Positions 11,641 to 23,500 of a stretch of 64,000 nucleotides of DNA are shown here, piece by piece. Within the stretch, counting starts at the first letter, position 1. Each line of letters starts with the position of its first letter. The notes beneath the pieces were generated by a model that saw nothing but the letters and a program-made list of their open reading frames with translations, searched no databases and was not told where the DNA came from. Source of the DNA: Epiperipatus broadwayi. Lineage: Eukaryota; Onychophora; Udeonychophora; Euonychophora; Peripatidae. Location of the stretch: the NCBI GenBank assembly GCA_028023455.1, contig JAQFVV010012394.1, positions 22,710,900-22,774,899 on the forward strand, written 5' to 3'. The translations under genes and the position numbers were made by a program.

Positions 11641-14600
11641 GATATTACAAAATCTGTAAAATGTGTATATGAATAACATGAATAGACTTAAATAAAACAT
11701 AATATAAAAACATGTGTAGTTAAATAATTAAATACATATATACATATTTCAAATGTGTTACTATAAATGTTTAAATATATACATGTAGCTCATCAACTAT
11801 GTCATTAATGTATATTTTTGTAAAATATGATTCATATTTGCCTCAAAGCATTACTTGTACTACTATTATTCCTAACCTCAATAAATGTATTTTATTGACT
11901 GGATAAAACTTCAAATTCTGTTTTGAAAATAGTCTGAAACTTATTTTTAAAAAAAATCAAATGGTTATTAAGGAGAGCTAAAGTATCCATCAGTCACCAA
12001 AATGACAGGTAGGATTTCAATTCAGGAATCTTCAGCTCTTAAGCGATTCAGGAATCTTCAGCTCTTAAATCTATCATGCTATCATTGCATTAAACTGCAC
12101 AGGACATTAAAATATTGAGAAATAAAAGCTTTTACTTTGATCTTTTCCTTCTGTAATGCTAATGTTACAAGGCAATCAGTACATATATATACACACAACA
12201 CCTTCATCAGTAATTGTGCTTTGTTCTTCCACTGCAGCACTATTTTCACCAAATTTATAAAAAAAAAAAATCAACAACTACTGCTATTAATATTTCTTTA
12301 CAAAATTTTTGAATATCTTCAAAAAGTTAACTCATTAATAACAACAAAACTGCATCTCTTGCCACTATACAGAAAAAGACATATCTTATTCATCAAACAA
12401 ACAAATTTAAACAGCGTTATAATTTTAGCTGATCTTCAATTTAATCAATTATAATTATCTACTTTCCTAGAAAAATTTGTTATAATTTTTATTTTTGGTC
12501 TAGGCAGTTAAACATTGCTTAAGAAATAATAAAAAAAAAAAAAACTATACTGCCATTAATTAACTCTTCCCTTTGCAATCTACATGGACCACTTATAAAA
12601 TTGAAAAATTTCATGAACGATTGCATATCACTCACTTAGATGTAACTGATGTGGATATACTCTTTTTAAATGACATCTTCCACATTTCTACAGCATAGCA
12701 ACCTACTTGATGAGTTAACAGAAATAACTGGATATCAATCCAAATATAAAAATCATCTCTTTGAAAACTAGATGCAAGTGTTATTCCTCCGTTTGCAGAC
12801 CTCTCCAAAAAGTTCATCCTTATTCCTCCCAATATTTCTAAGGCAAAAAACTAATGAAAATTAATCTACCATTGATAAATTACAATAGGCTTTTCATTGT
12901 TACATACAAATCATTACGATAAAAAAAATTAAAGCAAAGATAATGGTATAATTAATAATGTTGAAATAACCTTATCAAACATCATTAATGCAAGGTGTAT
13001 ATTTTTGTTCACAAGGATAGAATGATAGCAAAACAATGTTGTTGTTTAGATCGGAAAATTATTTCTGAAGTGATTCAATTGAACTAGTGTTTATATAGCT
13101 TACATATCCATAAGTATTGACACTTTCTATCATCACAAAAAATAATTCAAGAAGGAGCTACATTAACCTTTAAGTCAATCATAAACAACTTGGTGGAGCA
13201 TTTGCTACAATAAGGCAGTTAGCTTAAAATATTACTGACTGAATAAAGTTTAATGTGGAACACCATTCAAAAGCATTTACGAAAACTAGAATTTAACACT
13301 AATAATACTAAAAGTTCATCATGATTTAAGATTTTACAAAGAATTCATTTTCTTTACAGCCAAGGAATTTTATAATACTCAGTATTTCCATAGATAATTT
13401 TTAAGAAGCTTGGAAATGGCAGTAATGTACTGTTATCTGACAGACATTCAGCCTGAAAATGAAAAATGGAGTATTATCATAAATGAGACAGCAAACATTT
13501 AATCCTACAAAGTGAATAAAAAGAACAATTACATAAAAGATCTGTTTCATATAATGCATATATGGGTAAATGGGCTCTCTTTAATATAGCCTGTATGACT
13601 TTAGTATAGTAATAAAATGGACACTCAAGAACTAAGACCCATAATCATGCCTACGCTTTATCAGTGCTCAAACGTTATATGTTCTTCCATCATCCAAATT
13701 AAATTATAATGATCTTTAACTGTTCACAACAATAAGAATTTATTATCCTAGAACGAGTTATAATTTACTTAACTAAAAAAATATAAAACACAGTAAATAA
13801 ATTAATACACATACTAATTTGAAAATAAAATTAAAGCAAAATTACAATTTAGGCAATTAAGAAGCTTATTATATTCCAATTTATAAGAAGTTTTAATATT
13901 GTTTATAAAAATAGGTGTGATGTTAATAAATCAATAGATATTTAAAGGAAGTTTTTCAGAATCCATCCATTATCAAATTGATTACTATTCAGGTTATTAC
14001 AAAAGCAGAGAAATTTATATCATCAGAAATTCAGCAAAGAGATACTTTTGCTATAAAAAAAACGAAATTCACAGTTGTAACAAGCTAAAGGTTAATAAAT
14101 ACCTGAAAATTAATAAACCTAATAGCTATGAATATCTTTTTTTTTTCTCAGTCCATAGCACAAAACTTAATGCTGTGATGAAGTTGATCTTTAAAAAAGA
14201 TTAAATATAAGTGCTAAACACAAGAGGAAGGAACAAATCGAGTTATATTTTAAATAATAAAGTGAATAGATAAAAAAAAATTATAATTGGTAAATATTGA
14301 TTTTGATTGTGAATGTAAAAATATTTACTATTTTAGAATTAATATTAACAGTGCTTTAAAGCAGAGAAAGTAACTAACTAATAAATGTTCATTGTTTTAA
14401 TTAATACAGATAGAATATTGTTAATTTGACATCCTTGACCCAAAATGTTTTTTTTGACCTTGTGAATTTTTCAATTTCAACTAGAGAGCTTTACTCCATT
14501 AATCTGCAATTTTTTTTCAGGCAACCAAACTCTATGGAAATATTAATTTTACTACATAGTTTTAAAATAAATACTTTCTGTAGGTATATACATTTATTTT

Positions 14601-15040
14601 ACAAATAGTATAAAACTTTATAATACAGTATAGGCTTAACACAAAATTTTTATACATCAATTTACTTTGCTAATTATTCCTATTTTTTTTTTTTACTTCC
14701 TTGTCAAAAGTACAAGTCTGCTTATTCAATCATTTCTTCTATCCACTTAGAAATAGCTTTCATAATATTAAGTCAGTTCAATCATCCCTTCTCCACTTAT
14801 AGATTTTGTGCATATATGCATTTATTTACTTGATTATGATCCTCCAGATTTAATTTATAAACCAATTTGTTTAAAAAAAAAACACTTTGTAATTGAATAA
14901 CATTGTATATATTTTCCAAAATAAAATAAACACTATGACAAATATTTTTTGCAACATTTTCAATGTTTTTCATTTAAAACAAAGGTATTAAATAATTGTT
15001 TTTAGTATAGAATGTTAAATTTTATGTAAACACATATATA
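11641..15040. other. No gene recognised; AT-rich intergenic
   Basis: This 3.4-kb stretch lies upstream of the UBA6-like start. It contains a 26-base tandem duplication (12,020-12,068), short non-conserved open frames at 12,137-12,454 (plus) and 12,632-12,832 (minus) that resemble nothing I know, and A/T homopolymers. Confidence 0.5.
12020..12068 (+). repeat. Two-copy 26-bp tandem duplication
   Basis: The unit ATTCAGGAATCTTCAGCTCT plus six bases occurs twice in a row with only the last bases differing. Confidence 0.9.
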
Positions 15041-15045
15041 TGAGA

Positions 15046-15480
15046 GTGAATCAAAAATTGTCTTCACTACAGGGACCAATATTGGAACATTATCTGGAAA
15101 AAGGTTCAACAATCCACAGTGCTTGATACAATGAGATGTTCACCGAAATATTAAAACCTAAAATTGAGACAAAATGCAGAAGACTAATATTGGGTTATTG
15201 CATGACAATATGTGTCCACATAATGCTCTCTACACTATTGATACTCTCCAAAAACTTCATTTTGAGGTGTTGAAGCATCCTCCCTAAAGGTCTGATATTG
15301 CCCTATCAGACAACATCTCTTGAAGGAAGACCTATAAGGACAAAGATTCACATCTGATGAAAATGTGAAAACAATGGTGCATTTATGATTCATAGCACAA
15401 CCCAAAGCATTTATTAATGAAAAAATAGGAAAGGTTGGTGACAAATGGATAGAGTGTATTAAAAAGCAGGGAAATTAAAC
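15046..15480 (+). pseudogene. Mariner-type transposase relic
   Basis: A broken frame reads LHDNMCPHNALYTIDTLQKL, then HFEVLKHPP, then (shifted) PDIALSDN. It then reads FTSDENVKTMVH and finally AQPKAFINEKIGK with DKWIECIKKQG. These are the HDN..PH, HPPYSPDLAPSDYH and C-terminal blocks of mariner (Tc1/mariner superfamily) transposases, in order. The second catalytic Asp (HDN) is visible, and the third (PSDYH, here LSDN) is degraded. Stops and frame shifts show it is dead. The N-terminal DNA-binding half is missing or unrecognisable. Confidence 0.85.
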
Positions 15481-15654
15481 TACTAAATATCATATCAATC
15501 CTACCTAATAGGATAGTGGTGGCTATAGTTATTAAAGAACCAAAGACAGCAAGTGTATGGGTACTGAACTGAGTTCAGACCTGCATGACTATATAAGCTA
15601 ATGTGCTTGGATTAAAAATATTGTTTTCAATTTTAGACTCATAGTTTTGTAGTT

Positions 15655-15900
15655 AAGTGGAGATAAAAAGTGGTTGCATTAGAACCTAAGATCTAGGTGC
15701 AGTGTTCTCAGATCCAAGACTTTTCACTGATGAAAGCCACAAGCTAGAAATTTGTCTAGGGATATTGGATAAGTAGGCATTAGATAGGGATAAGCATTAG
15801 ATAGGGATTTTATGTACTAACCTTCTTGCATTCATTGATTACTCTGGCTTGCACCAAGTGGCACTACAGTATGGAGAGTTCTGCTTGTTTTAAGCAGGGA
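15655..15900 (+). repeat. Dispersed repeat carrying a family-2 hammerhead-like motif
   Basis: Its first part (GGTGCAGTGTTC through TTGGATA) is shared in reverse orientation with 24,900-25,060. Its second part (GATTACTCTGGCTTGCACC through GGAGAGTTCTGC) is shared with 60,690-60,760. A GCATTAGATAGGGATAA duplication follows the hammerhead core. There is no coding potential. Confidence 0.65.
15712..15770 (+). ncRNA. Hammerhead-like motif, family 2 copy A (decayed)
   Basis: The core reads CTGATGA, a short stem-loop AAGCCACAAGCTA, GAAA, then TTTGTC. The distal stem I halves ATCCAA and TTGGAT flank it at exactly the expected places. The proximal stem I (TTCA opposite TAGG) and stem III have mostly lost pairing, so self-cleavage is unlikely. 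The identification rests on homology to the better copies at 24,940 and 28,672. Confidence 0.5.
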
Positions 15901-15919
15901 AATTATGACAAAAAATGAT

Positions 15920-16378
15920 ATACTGTATTCATTCGAATTTAAGCCGTAGTACGATTTTAAAATTGGAAAAAAATATAAAAATGATTTTATAATAGGCATT
16001 GAAAAATAATAAACATTTTTATTTACTTAAATAGAAACAAAAAAGTATAAAGAGGTAGGTAATCTCAGAATAAACTCTGTTCAATGATTATAATACTATG
16101 CACACAATAAAATTTTAAAGTTGGAAAAAATATAAAAATGATTTTATAATAGGTATTGGAAAATAATAAACATTTTTATTTACTTAAATAGGAATTAAAA
16201 GAAATGGGCAAATGGGGAACCACTGATTAAATTGCTATCAAAGACATGATCATTGGGAAGTGGCAGATTGATAGAAATAAGATATTAAAATATTCACTTT
16301 GAATTTAAGCCACATCCTAATTTTACATTTTCAAAATTTAAACAAGAAGTGTGGCTTAAATTCGTGGTAATATGGTAT
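15920..16378. mobile_element. MITE-like TIR element with internal duplication
   Basis: The left end ATACTGTATTCATTCGAATT, followed by TAAGCC, is matched in inverted form at the right end (rc ATACCATATTACCACGAATT then TAAGCC). Inside, an ~80-base block (15,953-16,032) is repeated at 16,113-16,195. A further inner copy of GAATTTAAGCCACA near 16,302 faces the right terminus. Length is about 460 bases with no coding content. The superfamily is not assigned. Confidence 0.6.
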
Positions 16379-16790
16379 TTGTCTTTTCTGAAAACTGATT
16401 AAAATAATTGCTGCACCAGAACTTGGTAATTTTTAACTAATCCTCATATATACTTAAAAATATTAATTGTTGATAAATATAGAATAAGTAATAAACATTA
16501 ACAAAACTAAAATTTAAAAAAGGGGTGTACTGAACTTCTTTTATTAAATTTCATAATAAAAACAGAAGTGAATTTGTACAAAAATGACTATATAAATAAC
16601 CTTTAATTTTATCAGGGAAAAGAATTGAAACTAAAGTTAAAGTTTTCCACAATGAATACAATTGATAAAGTCACTAAAACTACATAGAGTTGAAAGAATA
16701 CCAAAAATAAAAATCTTCAAATTATGTATGTATTTAATAGACAAAAAGAATTAAAAATATAAAAGATTAAAATATTTTACTTTATTTACT

Positions 16791-16801
16791 CCCCCCCCCC
16801 C
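16791..16801 (+). repeat. (C)11 tract
   Basis: Eleven consecutive C in A/T-rich sequence. Confidence 0.95.
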
Positions 16802-17098
16802 TTTTCAATTAGTAGTGGAATGTAATCTTTTTAAAAAAATCTAAATTGATAAGATTGTTCTTTCTTCTTCACTAATTTATTATCCATGCTCAGTTAGTAG
16901 TTGGATATAATCTTTATTAATTAATTAAAGTGTTAATCATGAATTTAATTAATAGAGATAATAGATTAAGATAAAAATAATAATAAAACAAGCAATTCAT
17001 TACATAACATTTTATAGATATTAATGAATTTGGGTTTTTTCCCTTTGATTTTATTCTTAAAGATTTGTAATTATTAATTTATTTTTGATAGGATATTG

Positions 17099-17451
17099 CA
17101 GGGGTCCCCAACCCTATGCCCGCGGGCACCATGGCGCCCGCAGACCCTTTTACGTGTGCCCGCTGCTATCCGAACACGATAAAAAATTATTTATCTGATA
17201 CAAATAAATTTAATTTTTAAAATTTCTTATAAATTATTGCATTATATTGTAATCAAATTGTAGGGCATACTATACTTAAACGTATAAATGTTAATTATAT
17301 GTTAAAATTTTATTTTTGAAATAAATATTTTATTGTACATTTTTATTAACAATATCGAACTATAAATTTACATTGAAAAAATAAATGGTGCCCGCCACCT
17401 GGTCGGTATTATAGAATGTGCTCTTAAGTGCAAAAAGGTTGGGGACCCCTG
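17099..17451. mobile_element. hAT-type MITE with perfect 15-bp TIRs
   Basis: It begins CAGGGGTCCCCAACC and ends with the exact inverse complement. The element is 353 bp long. Its terminal ~70 bases are GC-rich (GCCCGCGGGCACC) and the middle is AT-rich. CAG...CTG termini with GGTCCCCAACC are typical of hAT non-autonomous elements. GATATTG occurs immediately left of the element and again 4 bases right of it, so the 8-bp target-site duplication appears displaced. There is no transposase inside. Confidence 0.8.
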
Positions 17452-17595
17452 GTCCGATATTGTGTGGCTAGTAGTTGTAAATAATATAAATTCAGATTAA
17501 CCATTTCTTATGTGTACTTCATAAAAATTCTGAACTGATTTAAAATTAATTGTATTAAATGGTGTTATAATATTAAAAAATACAGTGTTATTTAC

Positions 17596-17623
17596 ATCTC
17601 TTTCTCTCTCTCTCTCTCTCTCT
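17596..17623 (+). repeat. (CT)n microsatellite
   Basis: A run of alternating C and T followed by ACATATATATACACA. Confidence 0.95.
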
Positions 17624-17629
17624 ACATAT

Positions 17630-18160
17630 ATATACACATACACACACAAATAAAGATAATTCATATTTAAATTTTCAGTAGAGTTTGGGCACTTCAAAAT
17701 TTCAGATTTATAATTAAAAAAAAAGAAAGAGATGTATTAAAATAAAAGATGTATTAATTGAATTGTTATTGGATATTCACTTAAACAAGAAACATCACTG
17801 ATCCGAAAATGTCCAGGAAACAAGGATTCATCAATGCCTCTACTATTAAACAAAATTCTTTGCCTTATGAATAATACATTAAATTACTCAGTTTCTCATA
17901 TCAATTTTACTAAAAATGAAATATTAACAATCTGATCACTATCAGCAGCTTGCTCATCTTTAGTATTTATAATATTAGATCCAGATCTTTGGTGTAACTT
18001 GTCTAGAGAAATTTGAATTATACAATATAATGAGACTAATAAGCTTGCTAATCTTACTGCCATAGTTTTGGTATAAATTACAGATAAAACATATTCATTT
18101 ATGCTCACGACTTTGGAATTAGCCTTTAACAGATCTTTCAGTTTATAATGATATGATATA
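17630..18160. other. No gene recognised
   Basis: AT-rich. A 70-residue minus-strand open frame at 17,896-18,108 has no recognisable domain. Confidence 0.4.
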
Positions 18161-18420
18161 TTATAAATGAATACTCACGATTTTTCCAGACACAAGATAT
18201 AGTATTTTAGAAAGAATGGAATGAATCACCCATTCTTTCGACCCAAACGTTTATTCTTTCTAAAATACCATATCTTGTGTCTGGAAAAATCGAGCGTATT
18301 CATTTATAATTTATCTTTAAAGCGCATGTGCATTGGCTTAATTGCTAATATCACTATTACATAAAAAAACATAGTGCTATATAAAATAATATCTCATTAA
18401 TGATATGATCTAAAATATCG
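18161..18420 (-). repeat. Hairpin-bearing repeat family, copy 2 (palindromic)
   Basis: The core 18,161-18,309 is an inverted repeat with ~60-base arms. The left arm starts TTATAAATGAATACTC and the right arm ends with its complement. Both arms carry the ACACAAGATAT block. In the centre GAAAGAATGG pairs with CCATTCTTTC (18,210-18,239), but ATTCTTTC also recurs at 18,253, so two alternative hairpins are possible. The rightward extension carries the GCGCATGTGCATTGG and GTGCTATATAAAA blocks shared with copy 1 in inverted orientation. Confidence 0.75.
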
Positions 18421-20503
18421 GAACATGTTTTAGTAACATAAAATTAAATAAGATATACCAGTGGTTCTTTGAGTATGTAATTTGATAGTCGAGAAACATT
18501 TTGATGAAATAACAAATTTCATCAGATTTGAATTGCTATCTGTATTTGCAATGCTCATGGTCTGTCAAAACGAAAAGCTACTACTGCACACGATAGAAGA
18601 TATGAAATATTTTGAATGCCAGATATACCTTCTGTAGAAAGTTCTTTTCATTTAGGAAACTAAAATAACTTCAACTAAACAAAGAAATCAAAATTGGAAA
18701 TTCTCTTCGATGTAAAAGTTGATTTATAATAACATTCTAAATTAATATAATTCTCTTATTTTCAAAGTATCTAGCAAAAGTAAAAACTTTCATTTTCAAA
18801 CTATTAATAACTTCCACTGAAAATAATTCAACCACTAAAAAATCATTAAATAAAATATTTTATATTCAGTTTAAAAAAAAAACAATAATCCAATTTTTTT
18901 CTTTCTCAAATCCAATAGGGGTCAAAAAAGTTTATCAATTCTCATCTTCCCAGCTTAAACTTCTGTTGTTTGCATAAATCTTACTTTTCACATGCGTGGA
19001 TAATTTTTATTTTCCAATAACTTATAAAAAAGTATTTATATAATGTAAAAACATTTAGTTACAAGAACAAACACTAAATTCCTTGAATTAAAAATAAATA
19101 AGTAAATAATTTCAAGACCATACTGATATTTAAAAAAAAAATATGCTAAAACTGGCTCTAATGGAAGTCAAAAAAAAAAATGAATTTTTTCCTTGAAAAT
19201 ATAAATATGTTATCTAATAACAAAATCAATAACTAAAATATATAATATATGTTAAGTAATTAATCCATTAACAGAAAATTAGAGCTTTTGCAATTGAGCT
19301 CTAAGGTAACTATATATGAAGCATTTAAGCAAACAAATTTTCTCAGTAATGCCATCATACAATATTTGAGCATAAAATTTAAAGACTTAAAAAAAAAAAA
19401 ATTATGAAATTCTTTTTATATTTTGTTAATAAATAATAGAACACCCCTCCCTTTTTTCTTGTAAATGGACAAGTAAAGAATAATTAATTTTATCACTTTT
19501 TTTTTTTGAATGAACAAATATTACAAATTGTTAGTTATGGAAAAATGATAAATTAAAAACTTATGCCACTTTTTTCAACAGTTGCACCAAGTAATAAATT
19601 AAATATTTTATATTAATTTATAGTGTTTTTTTTATAACAGCAAATAAATGAAAGTATGGGGGGAGAACAGGTATATATCAATTAATCTTACAAATATTTT
19701 TTCTTCATAAATTCTATATATCAATTAATCTTACAAATATCTTTTCTTCATAAATTCTATGTCAGATTTTAATTCCTGAATCTACTTTTCAAATTAATAA
19801 CTTTACTATATCAATTTTTTTTTTTTTTAAATCAATAAACAAATAAATTAATCTCACTTTCTTTTCTAAATCTCTTCAATAATAACTCTCATCTCCCTTA
19901 ATTTTCTAAATCCAAAATCTTTTTTGCCATAATCGTTGCAATCCATTTCAAGATCTGCTAAAAATAAAACAAATGTCCCGATTACTAACATCCTGATTAA
20001 AATTTAAGACTTCAGAAAAGGAATGACTGAGAAAAGGAGTAACTTATATTTGTGACAATTAAATCATATCACTTGCAGTTTCTAAAGACAGCTTTAGACT
20101 AACTAAACCAATATCACATATGGATGCTGCATATCTACCAATTACTGGATTACAATCAATAAACTAGAAAAGTCAATCATATTGATTTACTTAAAGAATG
20201 TCAGCTTGTTGAAATCTATTAGCTCTAAATAGATCAATGATATTCCATAATATAAACATACTGGCTAAATTTACTATCCTCAAAAACCTTCAATTACTTT
20301 TCAAGAGAAGTACAAATAAAGATTATATAATCTTCACATCATTTCCATATTCTATAGAAATGTTCAATCTCTTCAAATGAAATAAAAATAAAACTGACAA
20401 TGTAATCTTCATATTATGATTAAATTTATTACTAGTAATAAAACTAAAGCTTGTCAGGCAAAAGAATTGAAACTAATATTTATATGTAAATTATATATAT
20501 ATA
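18421..20503. other. No gene recognised; AT-rich
   Basis: The only structure seen is the 43-base tandem duplication at 19,673-19,758 and homopolymers. Confidence 0.5.
19673..19758 (+). repeat. Two-copy 43-bp tandem duplication
   Basis: ATATATCAATTAATCTTACA... is repeated back to back with one mismatch (TTTTTT/TCTTTT). Confidence 0.95.
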
Positions 20504-20709
20504 TATAACAATAAAAATAATAAATATAACGGTAATTAACTATTACGTACAGTCTTTCAATCTATATTACTACTTTTAATTAATTCCTTAACCTGCCTCA
20601 AATAAACGGCAGTTGAGGCAGGTTAAGGAATTAATAGAGAGTACTTCTGCGGATTGAAAGACTGTATATAATAGTTAATTACTGTAATATTTATTATTTT
20701 TATTACAAT
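20504..20709. mobile_element. Foldback element 1 (~95-bp arms)
   Basis: The left arm runs to TAACCTGCCTCAA and the right arm starts TTGAGGCAGGTTA. The arms pair almost throughout, around a loop of about 10 bases (ATAAACGGCA). Matching internal landmarks are ACAGTCTTTCAATC with GATTGAAAGACTGT, and GGTAATTAACTATTA with TAATAGTTAATTACTG. There is no coding content. Confidence 0.85.
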
Positions 20710-20792
20710 AGTTTTTTAATTAACAGACATTTTATTTGTATATATATATGAAGAGATATTGAAATTGATTTTTAAAAATGTTTAAACTTTTT

Positions 20793-21025
20793 ATACATTA
20801 AAGATCAGCCTTTCCAAGCTATTGTACATGCGCTTTATAAGAGTGTTAATAATAAATGAATAGTTTCACTCCCAACACAAGATATAGTATTTAGGAAAGA
20901 ATAAAATGAATCCACTTATTCTTTCCAACCCAAATGCTTATATATGGGCAAATCTTAAGTACTGGAAGTTAACACTTGTAAAAAGCGCATGCACAATAGC
21001 TTGAAAAGGCTGATCTTTAATGTAT
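20793..21025. mobile_element. Hairpin-bearing repeat family, copy 3, with ~50-bp TIRs
   Basis: The termini are ATACATTAAAGATCAGCC at the left and its inverse complement at the right. The TIRs continue through AAGCTATTG.ACATGCGCTT. The interior carries ATAAATGAATA, ACACAAGATATAGT, a hairpin pairing GGAAAGAATAA with TTATTCTTTCC (20,894-20,926) around loop AATGAATCC, and GGGCAAATCTTAAGT. This is the best-defined member and gives the likely element ends: ~233 bp with no ORF. Confidence 0.8.
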
Positions 21026-21913
21026 TACAATTTATAACACAGCACTATAAAAATAAATGCTTAAACTTTTTATCCTCAATCAGAAGTACCATTGCCCTAG
21101 AAAAAAAACATCTTATAAACACAAGTTTGTCAAATAAAAGATCCAACTAGATATGCCTGTAATCTAAACTCTAAATAATTTAGCTTTACAAGAAATTATT
21201 TTACAATCGTCATGTTTTAATTTATACAAAGTTGATGTTTTATTTGAAAGCATAATTTGTTGGCTATTAAAACAGATTGAACATTAAACTGTGAAGATAA
21301 ACTACTTCTCTCAAAAAATCTTGACACAATTATATGTAGCAAATCAAGTGGAATATTTTTAACTTCCTGTGTTTTTTCATCTATTTCAGTCACATCTATT
21401 TTAACATTACTCATATTCCTTTTATATCACAAATGAAGATTTATTATCAGCATTTCCCTATTCATACTCATCTTTTCAAAACCTCAATTCTTTGCCCTTT
21501 TGTCAATTCATACAAAACAATTTTTTCTCAATCAAATTGTTACAAATTATAAACAACATCGTTTCGCTACATTATTTTTCCAGTGAAACTTCTCTAGATT
21601 TTACGTTTCTTTTAGGTCATAGTTTTCTTTACATTTTACTAATCATCTTACTCAAAATTCAAAGATTTCTTTACTATTTGACTTTTCTCACACCCTACTA
21701 TCCATTAACATTGCTTTATTTAAATAAATCTTAAATAATTCCCAATTTTTATTGCAATTGAGACAAGACTTTAAGTTTCTATTAATTGATGTTCTGATCC
21801 ATAATATTTGAAAAACTTTTGTTTATAAAACTTGCTTATTTCAAAACAAAGAATCTTAACAAATTTTCGTTCTTAAACACCTTTTCACATCATTTATTAT
21901 ATATACAATAAAT
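21026..21913. other. No gene recognised
   Basis: A 65-residue minus-strand frame (21,217-21,414) with MSNVKIDVTEIDEKTQEV is slightly less A/T-biased than most open frames here but matches no family I know. A plus-strand frame at 21,492-21,734 is low-complexity. Confidence 0.35.
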
Positions 21914-22156
21914 ATAATAAGTGCGCTTATACATAACTATAGAGAAGCTTATTATTTCTATAAATTAAATATGGCTTAATGCTTTTGAGAACTTATGGCA
22001 TTCCCATATTCATAAATTACATTCATCTCTCCATTATGATTATAGTTCATCTTGTTATGAATATAAGAATACCATAAGTTCTCAAAAGCGCTAAGCCGTA
22101 TTTAATTTATAGAAATAACAAGCTTTTCTATAGTTGCATATAAGTATACTTATTAC
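21914..22156. mobile_element. Foldback element 3 (~97-bp arms)
   Basis: The left arm has TAATAAGTGCGCTTATA, ACTATAGAGAAGCTT, TTTCTATAAATTAAATA and TTTTGAGAACTTATGG. The right arm carries the complements in reverse order, ending GTATACTTATTAC. A loop of about 50 bases separates them. There is no coding content. Confidence 0.85.
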
Positions 22157-23500
22157 ATTCCGTAAAGAAGTACAAACATACAATAATAACAGCAAATCAC
22201 TTTACTATCAATTTAACATAATATAACAAGCAGCTTCTATCACTAGCATTATCTATTGGTAAGCTTGAGTAATCGATGATTATCAGACATTGCATTTAAA
22301 CTTCCATCCTGCCTAGTTTCTGGATCTTGCCTTTACTAGTAAGGTTTTGTGATTCAAATTTGAAAGCAATACAGTTAGTCAAGCACCCAGCCACCACCCT
22401 TAACTCCATTTTAGTATTTAAGCTATAAGCATGAAATTCAAATCAGCCTAAGAAGTTTGTTAAGCTTACGGTTGATAACATTAAAATAGAGATGGTCCTG
22501 TTTTCTTGTGCTTATTCCTAAACTTTCTACAATATATTCCTTTCTTTCTTGATATACTACATTATCTATTGCCATTTCTGTTCTTCATCAATTATTTTTT
22601 CAATTCTTTGATATTCTGTTTCAATGCCATCATTATAAGATTGTTTAATCGTTACAATTTTATTGCAATCTTCATTTCTGACTTTACAGCTATAACTATT
22701 ATATTAGTTTCATTATTATTTTCTGAAAAAATAAAAAAACAAAAACAACAACCCTATTTTCATTATCCTTATCTCATATCCAAATTTGTTTCTGCAGTTC
22801 TATAATGCTTAAATAATTTCATTTTTAACATGAAATTCTCAAACTTTTTTGTTTGCCTATTGTAACATTTCTTGAATCTATTATTTTTTTCAAGATACTA
22901 TACTTTTGGTTTCTGAAATCAGCATGCAAAAAATACTATTGTGAACATTTGGTAATAATCCATACAGATTTTCGAATGCTTTATTCTTATATTAATGAGA
23001 GTTAATTTGGCAAATTTTTAAGGTTTACATTTACTTAAGAAAAATATTTTGAGATTATTCGCGAATTAAATCTAGGTAAAGTAAGACTAGATTAAGAATA
23101 TCAATAACCATTAAGTGACTTAACATTATAATTGGTGTCTATGTGTGGTCATTTCTGTTTCTACGTCCAGATTTGACTGTATTTAAACAGTAATGTGTTT
23201 CAAAGTATTCAATTTTAATGTTAAATACAAAAGATTTATTATAAGTTCATATTAATAAATGAAAAGAGAGGGGAGAAAAACTTGAATATAATAATATATG
23301 TATGACAACTAATAATTATAAACCTGACTTCAAATTCATAATGCATAATTCCATAAAAGAAATATTAAATTTATGACTGTAAACAAATTCAAGTATGCAC
23401 AAAGAATTTTACATTATTCAAATATCATGTATGAATAAAGATATTAGGCATACACATGCATTCACACATACAAAAAAGTAATTTCCTTTCTCCTCTATTT
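22157..23500. other. No gene recognised
   Basis: Low-complexity open frames only; a hydrophobic 99-residue frame at 22,506-22,805 is compositional (T-rich). Confidence 0.45.

Noticed and set aside
12137-12454. 105-residue plus-strand open frame
   Set aside because: Composition is that of random AT-rich DNA, with no domain, splice context or related copy.
15348-15375. CTGATGAAAATGTGAAAAC as a hammerhead
   Set aside because: It lies in the mariner coding relic (TSDENVKTM) and has no stem II.
15235-15444. 69-residue minus-strand open frame
   Set aside because: It is antisense to the mariner transposase relic, which is recognisable on the plus strand.
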